A stretch of DNA of 9,398 nucleotides from Phycisphaerae bacterium (lineage in GTDB: Bacteria; Planctomycetota; Phycisphaerae; Sedimentisphaerales; Anaerohalosphaeraceae): the NCBI GenBank assembly GCA_021736615.1, contig JAIPFN010000234.1, positions 1-9,398 of the forward strand, given 5' to 3'. Below, in pieces: positions 1-5,297 of the stretch (its first letter is position 1; each line of letters starts with the position of its first letter). Under the pieces are notes generated by a model. It saw nothing but the letters and a program-made list of their open reading frames with translations. It was not told the DNA's origin and searched no databases. A program made the position numbers and the translations under genes.

Positions 1-679
1 CTGAAGGGGTCATTCTGACGCCGTGGTAGATTTCCAGCCAACCTTGTTCGGTCTCTATCGGTGTAACCGATGCGCCGATGCGGTAATCATCCCAGTAACC
101 GCCTCTCGGCGAGATGACCACCTCGCTGTCGCCCCAGTTGATCAGGTCCGGCGAGTATGAAACCCAGATGCTTCCCTGGCCCATTCCGATAGGCCGGTCG
201 AGTCTGGCATACCTTCCGCGTATCTTTTTGGGAAAGAGAATACCGTCCTTATTGCCCGGTTCGGAGATAAGGGCGATCCGCTGGTAGTGTATGTAGTCTT
301 CGGTTTTTGCCAGGGCGATTCGCGGTCCGCATTGGCCGACGGCTGTGTAAACGACATAGCAGACCCCGTCGATGAAAGTTATACGCGGATCCTCGATTCC
401 TTTGGTTTCGTATTTGGCAAATGGCCCTTCTTTGGCAGGCATCATCACGGGTTTTTCATCCATGGTAAAGTTAAGTCCGTCCTTGCTGCGAGCCAGCGCA
501 AAGAACGAGTACCCCCGCTGCGCCTCGACGCGGAGCAAAAGGTAGATCCCGTCATCGGTAACAATAGGCGGACCATTAAAAACGCTATTCGCCCGGAATG
601 GCATATCATCCATAGTTATAGACGGATTACCTTCCCACCGGTCCAGCAAGTCAAGTTTGGTCTGTTTGTGATTGCTCAT
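1..679 (-). CDS. GH130 family beta-mannoside phosphorylase/glycosidase, C-terminus cut by window edge
   Basis: This minus-strand frame is open from an ATG at 679 to the window edge and gives the first 226 residues of a GH130 five-bladed beta-propeller enzyme. Known family members phosphorolyse or hydrolyse beta-linked mannosides (mannosylglucose, beta-1,4- or beta-1,2-mannooligosaccharides), usually in the cytoplasm; no signal peptide is visible here. Seen in the sequence: an N-terminal RWEGNP (about 14-19), the GIEDPRIT motif (94-101) carrying the family's catalytic acid (D97), LFPKKIRGRYARLDRP (148-163), and a YHGV motif (218-221). In many phosphorylases the HRP at the third motif carries a His, which here is Asp (161), so phosphorolysis is not certain. 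No in-frame upstream ATG exists and the Shine-Dalgarno is weak. It lies 114 bases downstream of a GH130 paralogue on the same strand, so the two are probably cotranscribed and act on related substrates. The family call is confident; the exact substrate is not. Confidence 0.88.
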   Translation of the reverse strand, partial: MSNHKQTKLDLLDRWEGNPSITMDDMPFRANSVFNGPPIVTDDGIYLLLRVEAQRGYSFFALARSKDGLNFTMDEKPVMMPAKEGPFAKYETKGIEDPRITFIDGVCYVVYTAVGQCGPRIALAKTEDYIHYQRIALISEPGNKDGILFPKKIRGRYARLDRPIGMGQGSIWVSYSPDLINWGDSEVVISPRGGYWDDYRIGASVTPIETEQGWLEIYHGVRMTPS

Positions 680-687
680 TTTTAAGC

Positions 688-706
688 TTTCATTTTTAAA
701 ATGAAA
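688..706. repeat. AT-rich perfect inverted repeat before the GH130 start
   Basis: Nine-base arms (tttcatttt and aaaatgaaa) flank a single base, giving a perfect 19-base palindrome ending 8 bases upstream of the ATG of the left GH130 gene. It could be an operator, or a weak RNA hairpin near the ribosome binding region. Nothing in the window identifies a binding protein. Confidence 0.5.
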
Positions 707-711
707 ATGTA

Positions 712-727
712 TCGGCCGCAAGGCCGA
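712..727. repeat. GGCC hairpin 1 in the GH130 spacer
   Basis: A six-base stem (tcggcc/ggccga) closes a four-base loop. The core GGCCGCAAGGCC differs by one base from the core of the second hairpin about 60 bases away. It has no T-run after it, so it is not a standard terminator. It may affect RNA stability or translation of the downstream GH130 gene. Confidence 0.5.
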
Positions 728-765
728 ATCATTAAATAATAAATCATCAATAATCAATAATAATT

Positions 766-793
766 CTCATACTGGCCGCCAGGCCGGTATGAG
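766..793 (-). repeat. GGCC hairpin 2, directly after the stop codon of the upstream GH130 gene
   Basis: Twelve-base arms (ctcatactggcc and ggccggtatgag, one G-T wobble) surround the loop GCCA. The stem begins at the base next to the GH130 stop codon at 794-796. On the minus strand it is followed by an AT-rich stretch with scattered T bases but no continuous T-run. It could be a partial terminator, or a 3'-end stabiliser that sets unequal expression of the two GH130 genes. Confidence 0.6.
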
Positions 794-1747
794 CTAGTAT
801 TCCTCTTTGCTTTGCATACATGTCGCTACAATTTCTTCGACCGTTGTTGTGCCGATACATATACAACTGTTGGCCGCTCCGTAGAATATGTTTATCTCTC
901 CGTCTGATGTCAGGATGGCTCCGGTTGAAAATATGATGTTGGGTACATCTCCGATCCGTTCGTAGTTTTCGCGGGGCGACAGTATCGGGATTCCTGCTCG
1001 TCCGATGACTTTTTCGGGCTGATTTTTGTCGAGGATGATCGCTCCGATTCGGTATATAGACCCTGCCGAAGTGTCCTTTGCTCCGTAATAGAGTACCAGC
1101 CAGCCGATATCGATCTCAATTGGCACCGATCCAACGCCGATCCTGCTCGTGTCCCAGAAACCGTCTCTTGGCGAGATCACCAGTTCGCTGCCTCCCCAGT
1201 GTATTAAGTCGTCGCTGTATGTTATCCATACGCTGTGTCCTTCGCGCGGGCGTTCGAGTCTTGCGTAGCGGCCCTTTATACGCTTTGGAAAAAGCACGCC
1301 TGTTTTTGTGTCCGGTTCGGAGATCAGGCCGATTCGCTCGACGCTCACGAAGTCGTCTGTTTTGGCAAGGCCCAGGCGGTATCCGTGGTCGCCAAGGGCT
1401 ATGTATGTTAAATAGTAAACGCCTTCCAGGTATGTTACCCTTGCATCGAGTACTCCATCGGATTCGTGCTGTTGGTACTTCGTATCTTTGCTCGGTTGAA
1501 GAAAGGGGGTTTTTTCGACGATGAAATGCCCGTCGCAAGGTCTTGCCATGTGGATGCAGCGTTTGCCCGCCAGATGCTCGATCGTCACGAGAAGCAGGAT
1601 TTCACCTTCAAAGAGGACGACGCCGGCATTATGAATGTCGGAGCAATTAAAGTCCAGGTCGCTGATGTCGAACAGCGGGTTTCCCTCCCACCGATGGACT
1701 ATGTCGCGGCTTGGTTTGTGTGGCCGGTGCGAACGGTCATTTCCCAT
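794..1747 (-). CDS. GH130 family protein with divergent active-site motifs
   Basis: This is a complete 317-residue GH130-type beta-propeller protein, close to the usual family length of 300-400. It shares its framework with the neighbouring gene: RWEGNP (19-24), LISEPDTKTGVLFPKRIKGRYARLERP (141-167, matching LISEP...LFPKKIRGRYARLDRP) and SPRDGFWDTSRIG (192-204). The C-terminal half shows DVPNIIFSTGA (267-277) and FYGAANSCI (288-296), both typical of the family. The catalytic-acid motif EDPR reads LDAR (100-103): the Asp is kept but Glu and Pro are lost. The YHG motif reads YYG (220-222). In the family, a His there is associated with phosphate binding, so this protein may be a hydrolase or have shifted specificity. 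No signal peptide is seen. An in-frame TTG at 1756 could add three residues. The ATG at 1747 is preferred because it has a GGAG 11 bases upstream, plus a closer GAGG. It sits 92 bases after the PQQ gene and 114 before its paralogue. Confidence 0.88.
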   Translation of the reverse strand: MGNDRSHRPHKPSRDIVHRWEGNPLFDISDLDFNCSDIHNAGVVLFEGEILLLVTIEHLAGKRCIHMARPCDGHFIVEKTPFLQPSKDTKYQQHESDGVLDARVTYLEGVYYLTYIALGDHGYRLGLAKTDDFVSVERIGLISEPDTKTGVLFPKRIKGRYARLERPREGHSVWITYSDDLIHWGGSELVISPRDGFWDTSRIGVGSVPIEIDIGWLVLYYGAKDTSAGSIYRIGAIILDKNQPEKVIGRAGIPILSPRENYERIGDVPNIIFSTGAILTSDGEINIFYGAANSCICIGTTTVEEIVATCMQSKEEY

Positions 1748-1801
1748 TATCCTCAATGCTCCAAAAAATACAGTTGTATTAGCTGCGTATATTATGAATG
1801 C

Positions 1802-1829
1802 ATTTTACCATAAAAATGATAATTGTCTA
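1802..1829 (-). promoter_or_regulatory. Possible promoter of the GH130 pair
   Basis: On the minus strand TAGACA (1829-1824) and TAAAAT (1807-1802) are separated by 16 bases, each one mismatch from the sigma70 consensus. Transcription would start near 1795, about 48 bases before the GH130 ATG. This would allow expression apart from the PQQ gene. The surrounding DNA is AT-rich, so a chance match is possible. Confidence 0.4.
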
Positions 1830-1839
1830 ATGAATAAAA

Positions 1840-3165
1840 TCAGGGTTTCGATATACAGTAGAAATATTCCTTGCCCTTGAGATATAATTCTGTTCCCGCA
1901 AATGCCGGTGAACAGTCGAATGAGTCGTCGAGTTTGTTTATCGCGACGGTTTTCAGTTCATCTGCCGGTTTTATTACGTATGTTACGCCGTTTCTGCCGG
2001 GCATGTAGATTTTGCCGTCGGCAGCGGCAGGCGAGGCGTAGACACCTTTCATCTGGTCGAGTGATTCTTTTACGAAGTGGGGATTGCCGGTTTTCGCGTC
2101 GTAGCAAGACAGGTCGGCGTTGTTTACGGCATAGACGTAAATCCTTCCGTCGTAAAGTAGCGGCGAGGGGACGTATGGTGTTGCTTTGTCGACCTGCCAC
2201 GCGATGGCGTCTGTGCCGGTCAAATCTCCGGTTTTGCCGAGTTTTATCGCCATCAGCGCACTGCCCCTGAATCCGCTGGTGCAGTAGACCATAGAGTTTC
2301 CAACGACAGGGGATGGGATCGCATTTCTGGTCTGTCCGCTGCATTTCCAGATGATCTCGCCGTTTTCAGGATTGTAGCTTTTGACGCTGCTGCCTCCGTT
2401 TACTATTATCTGCTCCTTGCCGTTTACAGTCGTAACTACAGGTGTTGTCCAGCCGGAGATTTCATCGCGGGATTTTTTCCAGAGAGGTTCGCCCGTTGTT
2501 TTTTCGAAGGCATAGATGAATGAATCGCCTTCCTGGTCGGCGACTACTATCACGGCGTTGCCTGCAAGGGCCGGCGAGTTCGAGTCGCCCCAGCGGTTTC
2601 TCATTTGAATAGTGTCCTTGCTCCATATGTGTTTGCCGTCGATGTTATAGCAATGTAATCCCCACGATCCGAGGCTTGCCCAGACGTGTTTGCCGTCGGT
2701 TACCGGTGAAAAGGAAGCGAAACCGTTGTCTCTGTGGTGGGCCTGGTGGGGCTGCTGCTCGGTGATGGTTTTTTGCCAGATGACTTTTCCGGTGTGCCTG
2801 TTGAGGCATACCAGCTCGAACCTGAAGATGTTAGAGCTGCTATTTCCTCGCGAGCGTCTGCTGCTTCTACCGTTTGCAGGGGATTCGGCTGGTTGTGACG
2901 GATTTGCTTTTTTACCGGTGTCGACGGCGATCTGGTAGAAGAGCTTGTCCTGCCAGATGACCGGTGTCGATGGCGAACCGTCACCTTCGAGCTTGATTTT
3001 CCATTTGATGTTTTTCGATTCGCTCCAGGTTGACGGAGGGGTTGCATCGGCGGAGATGCCCATCATATCCGGTCCGCGCCAGGTGGGCCAGTTGTCGGCG
3101 GCAAATGCGGCTGAGGTTAATAGAACTGTTAACAAAAAGACGAGGTGTGAAATTGACTTTTTCAA
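1840..3165 (-). CDS. Secreted PQQ-like beta-propeller repeat protein
   Basis: A 441-residue protein with a clear signal peptide: Lys-Lys at 2-3, a hydrophobic core at about 8-20, and an AFA-type cleavage site near residue 22-23, so it is exported to the periplasm or beyond. The mature protein opens with WPTWRGP (26-32), the hallmark of planctomycete PQQ-like propeller proteins. Blade repeats of the form [LFY]-x4-G-x3-W recur: LNRHTGKVIWQK (121-132), FEKTTGEPLWKK (220-231), YNPENGEIIWKC (264-275), YDAKTGNPHF (355-364). No electron-transfer domain or catalytic residues of true PQQ alcohol dehydrogenases were recognised, so the role is open: ligand binding, scaffold or enzyme. Residues 88-112 are a Ser/Arg/Asn-rich insert that looks disordered. 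The start is TTG, supported by the strong ribosome binding site and the good signal peptide. It lies upstream of two GH130 genes, which suggests but does not prove a role in glycan use. Confidence 0.85.
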   Translation of the reverse strand: MKKSISHLVFLLTVLLTSAAFAADNWPTWRGPDMMGISADATPPSTWSESKNIKWKIKLEGDGSPSTPVIWQDKLFYQIAVDTGKKANPSQPAESPANGRSSRRSRGNSSSNIFRFELVCLNRHTGKVIWQKTITEQQPHQAHHRDNGFASFSPVTDGKHVWASLGSWGLHCYNIDGKHIWSKDTIQMRNRWGDSNSPALAGNAVIVVADQEGDSFIYAFEKTTGEPLWKKSRDEISGWTTPVVTTVNGKEQIIVNGGSSVKSYNPENGEIIWKCSGQTRNAIPSPVVGNSMVYCTSGFRGSALMAIKLGKTGDLTGTDAIAWQVDKATPYVPSPLLYDGRIYVYAVNNADLSCYDAKTGNPHFVKESLDQMKGVYASPAAADGKIYMPGRNGVTYVIKPADELKTVAINKLDDSFDCSPAFAGTELYLKGKEYFYCISKP

Positions 3166-3171
3166 CTGTTA

Positions 3172-3179
3172 CCCTTTCC
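3172..3179 (-). promoter_or_regulatory. Ribosome binding site that fixes the TTG start of the PQQ gene
   Basis: The minus strand reads GGAAAGGG, then six bases, then TTG at 3165. This spacing is right for a Shine-Dalgarno. No ATG lies between it and the signal peptide. A second copy of AAAGGGTA occurs 30 bases further upstream (3200-3207) without a start codon after it. Confidence 0.65.
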
Positions 3180-3314
3180 AGTTATTGTTTTATGTTTACT
3201 ACCCTTTGAACCGCCAGGCTATTTTTGATGAGTTTGGGCTTTCAAATAGTTATTTCAACATACCATATAAATGGATTGGTTGGGAAGTTTTTTTGTTAAA
3301 AATTCGATTTAGAC

Positions 3315-3342
3315 TTGAAATTACTTGCCAGTGAGCTATAAT
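3315..3342 (+). promoter_or_regulatory. Sigma70-like promoter for the small Cys/His protein and possibly the porin
   Basis: TTGAAA (3315-3320) and a perfect TATAAT (3337-3342) are 16 bases apart. The predicted start is near 3349, giving a leader of about 67 bases before the ATG at 3416. A perfect palindrome follows directly at about +4 to +20, a common position for a repressor operator. Confidence 0.65.
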
Positions 3343-3352
3343 TACTTGGTAG

Positions 3353-3369
3353 ATGCAACTCAGTTGCAT
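3353..3369. promoter_or_regulatory. Putative operator: perfect 17-bp palindrome ATGCAACT-C-AGTTGCAT
   Basis: Two eight-base arms mirror each other around one central base with no mismatch. The site begins 10 bases after the -10 box, so a bound protein would block transcription start. Its size, symmetry and TGCAAC/GTTGCA half-sites resemble operators of the Fur/Zur metalloregulator family. That identity is inferred from shape and context, and no regulator gene is present in the window. Confidence 0.6.
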
Positions 3370-3415
3370 TTACCGGGTTGCGACCTGAGTCAAAATTTTT
3401 TGCTTAGAGTTTTTT

Positions 3416-3733
3416 ATGTATTCCAGAGAAATGAAGAATTATCGTTACATTCTATTTGTTATTATAGCAAGTTGTTTTGTTTTGACGGTAAGCAATGCGC
3501 TCTTTATGCTGCATTTGGATTCCCATTATGCACTTGATAATTATAGTGATGACGATTGTTCTATTTGTCAGCATTTGGTTAAAAGTCCGCATAAGTTTAT
3601 TCCAGAAACTGATCCTGAAATCATTTTTGCAGAGAAGTCTGTTTTTATATTTTTCACTTTTGAAAGTCAGATTGTTACAAATCAATTTGAGCCTTTTATG
3701 GCTCGTCCTCCTCCATGTATGTATGCTTGTTAA
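3416..3733 (+). CDS. Small membrane-anchored or secreted Cys/His protein (DUF2946-like style)
   Basis: A 105-residue protein with one N-terminal hydrophobic segment (about residues 11-31), which acts as a signal anchor or signal peptide. After it come His33 and His37, an acidic stretch, and a C48-x2-C51-x-H53 motif. The C-terminus contains ARPPP (96-100), followed by two more Cys (101, 105). Small proteins with a hydrophobic N-terminus, a CxxC centre and a C-terminal ARxPP are found in the DUF2946-type group and often sit beside metal-uptake outer-membrane genes; this match is by eye only. IASC at 17-20 could be a lipobox, but the hydrophobic stretch runs past the Cys, so a lipoprotein is doubtful. 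The start at 3416 has AGAG six bases upstream; ATG 3431 (five residues shorter) is an alternative with a more typical signal peptide. It lies directly downstream of the promoter/palindrome pair and upstream of the porin. The gene is real on balance, but its function is unknown. Confidence 0.65.
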   Translation: MYSREMKNYRYILFVIIASCFVLTVSNALFMLHLDSHYALDNYSDDDCSICQHLVKSPHKFIPETDPEIIFAEKSVFIFFTFESQIVTNQFEPFMARPPPCMYAC

Positions 3734-3821
3734 TTCAGCATTTATACGGATTGTAAAACACTTGCGATGAAATGCGTGAGTAATAACACCAATTGACATT
3801 ATCCGGCGGTAACCGTTTTTG

Positions 3822-3854
3822 ATGACATCCGGCAGGATAGCTGGATTTTGTCAT
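3822..3854 (+). other. Imperfect inverted repeat in the spacer before the porin
   Basis: Six-base arms (atgaca/tgtcat) with a partly paired interior lie in the 271-base spacer (3734-4004). TGACAT followed by CCGG occurs twice nearby (3794-3805, with three extra bases, and 3823-3832). No T-run follows, so it is not a convincing terminator. I see no gene in this spacer and no promoter I would defend, so readthrough from 3315 is possible. Confidence 0.3.
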
Positions 3855-3965
3855 TGATTCCATTCAATCTTAGTTCATTGTGTAAAAATAAATTTACCAT
3901 GATTGCCCGTAAGAATAACGATCGCTGCTGAATGCGAGACGTTTGAGTTTATTTTGTTTTTATCA

Positions 3966-3987
3966 CTTGTGATTATCTTGTGATGAT
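3966..3987 (+). repeat. Tandem 11-bp direct repeat upstream of the porin
   Basis: CTTGTGATTAT (3966-3976) is followed at once by CTTGTGATGAT (3977-3987), with one mismatch in 11. The period is about one helical turn, so two protein units would bind the same face of the DNA. The first copy overlaps a 12-base palindrome ATCAC-TT-GTGAT (3962-3973). The repeat ends five bases before the porin Shine-Dalgarno. Confidence 0.5.
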
Positions 3988-4004
3988 TTTTTAAGGAAAA
4001 GAAA

Positions 4005-5234
4005 ATGCAACGAGTTCGATTTGTTTTTTTGAGTTTTAATTTGCTGTTGTTTTTATTGTTTGCAGATGCCTATGGAGATGATAGTCCATTGTCGGCAGAC
4101 AATATTTTTGGCCTTGCCGATATGGAGGTTGTGATTTCAGGTATCGGCGTTTATAATGCAAATGTCCGAGGCGGGACGAGTACCCATAAAAGGCAGGGCA
4201 GGTGGTCCGGCAGTTATGATCTTGAACTTACAAAGGATCTTTCGGGTTTGTTCGGGTCGGAGAAGTCCGAAGTTTATATACGTGCAGAGGGTGGTTTTGA
4301 CAGGCTTGGTATCGATGATACTTCGGTCGGCAGTTTTTTTGGTGTCAACGCCGACTATATAGGCAGGCGTTCGCTCGACCTTGTAGAGGTATGGTATCAG
4401 CAGTCTTTTGCTGATGATGAATTGATGGTACGCCTTGGTAAACTTGATATTACTGGTGGTTTTCATTGCCGCGGTTGTCCGGTGTCATTTGACGGCAACA
4501 GCTATGCTAATGATGAAACGACACAGTTTCTCAATGGATCGCTGGTCAACAACCCGACTATTCCATTTCCTGATTATAGCTTAGGTGCGGTAGTTCATTG
4601 GACTCCGGTTGAGTACTGGTACGGTTCTTTTGGTGTCGTCGATGCGCAGGCGGACGGTCGGGAGACCGGTTTTAATACGGCGTTTCATGGAGAGGACTAT
4701 TATTTCTATGTTGCCGAGACCGGAGTTACGCCTCACCTGCATTGTGCAAATGGGATATTGCCCGGGGCGTATCGTGTCGGGCTATGGTACGATCCACAGC
4801 CCAAAGCTGCCGTTGATGGCGGCAAAGAAAGACGTGACGATGTCGGGGGGTATTTAAGTTGCGATCAAATGCTTTCAAAGGAAATAGCTGCTCCCGAAGA
4901 CAGCCAGGGCCTGGGGGCGTTTTTTAGATACGGTTATGCCAATAGCGAACGAAACGAGATGACGGGATTTGTTAGCGGTGGTTTGCAGTATCAGGGTTTG
5001 ATTGACGGCAGAGATGACGATGTAACTGCGCTTGGTTTTTCGCATGGGACATTTAGCAGCAAGGCGACGGATTTTACTCAGGACTACGAAAGTGTGCTCG
5101 AAGCCTACTATAATGCACAGTTGACCGACAGTGTTAATCTTACTCCGAGTCTTCAATATATTGCTAATCCCGGCGGAGTTTCCGGAGTTTCCGATGCGCT
5201 AGTTTTAGCGGTGAGAGCACAGATAACTTTTTAG
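4005..5234 (+). CDS. OprB-family outer-membrane porin
   Basis: A 409-residue protein with a signal peptide (hydrophobic core about 7-20) that fits the carbohydrate-selective porin OprB family. These form beta-barrels that let solutes through the outer membrane. Evidence: LGKLDITGGF (144-153), SLGAVVHWTP (192-201), a late ESVLEAYYNAQLTD followed by LTPSLQYIANPGG (379-391), and a final strand ending RAQITF with the C-terminal Phe of barrel proteins. The length suits the family. Unusual for a barrel are five Cys, most beside His: H154-C155-x2-C158, H244-x-H246-C247, and C286. They could form disulfides or bind metal in loops. AAGGA lies seven bases before the ATG. Upstream are the small Cys/His protein and a palindromic operator, so the solute could be a metal chelate rather than a sugar; that is inference. 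Family assignment is strong, substrate is unknown. Confidence 0.87.
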   Translation: MQRVRFVFLSFNLLLFLLFADAYGDDSPLSADNIFGLADMEVVISGIGVYNANVRGGTSTHKRQGRWSGSYDLELTKDLSGLFGSEKSEVYIRAEGGFDRLGIDDTSVGSFFGVNADYIGRRSLDLVEVWYQQSFADDELMVRLGKLDITGGFHCRGCPVSFDGNSYANDETTQFLNGSLVNNPTIPFPDYSLGAVVHWTPVEYWYGSFGVVDAQADGRETGFNTAFHGEDYYFYVAETGVTPHLHCANGILPGAYRVGLWYDPQPKAAVDGGKERRDDVGGYLSCDQMLSKEIAAPEDSQGLGAFFRYGYANSERNEMTGFVSGGLQYQGLIDGRDDDVTALGFSHGTFSSKATDFTQDYESVLEAYYNAQLTDSVNLTPSLQYIANPGGVSGVSDALVLAVRAQITF

Positions 5235-5262
5235 TCAAGTCAATTCAGTTAAGTAACAAAGT

Positions 5263-5297
5263 ATTGCCGGGGCCGTAAATTTTACGGCCCTGGTAAT
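5263..5297. terminator. Long hairpin between convergent genes, probable bidirectional terminator
   Basis: The core GGGCCGTAAA/TTTACGGCCC around one base extends outward through wobble and Watson-Crick pairs to about 17 pairs over 35 bases. Its outer edge touches the last base of the uup stop codon. A T-rich tract follows on the minus strand; the plus strand has no clear T-run. It separates the porin (plus) from the ABC-F gene (minus). Confidence 0.7.

Noticed and set aside
1078..1538. Long Arg-rich open frames on both strands inside the GH130 gene
   Set aside because: They overlap a well-supported GH130 gene, have shadow-type composition and no ribosome binding site or known motif.
1769..1780. 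Short palindrome ATACA-GT-TGTAT before the GH130 gene
   Set aside because: Five-base arms in AT-rich DNA are expected by chance.
3241..3258. Pseudo-palindrome TTCAAATA/TATTTCAA upstream of the PQQ gene
   Set aside because: AT-rich with a mismatch in the arms and no promoter placed with it; a chance match is likely.
2945..3334. Plus-strand 129-codon frame spanning the PQQ gene start and its upstream region
   Set aside because: Most of it is antisense to the signal peptide and WRGP region, and the rest is AT-rich intergenic DNA.
3793..3821. TTGACA at 3793 as a porin promoter
   Set aside because: No acceptable -10 box lies 16-18 bases downstream.
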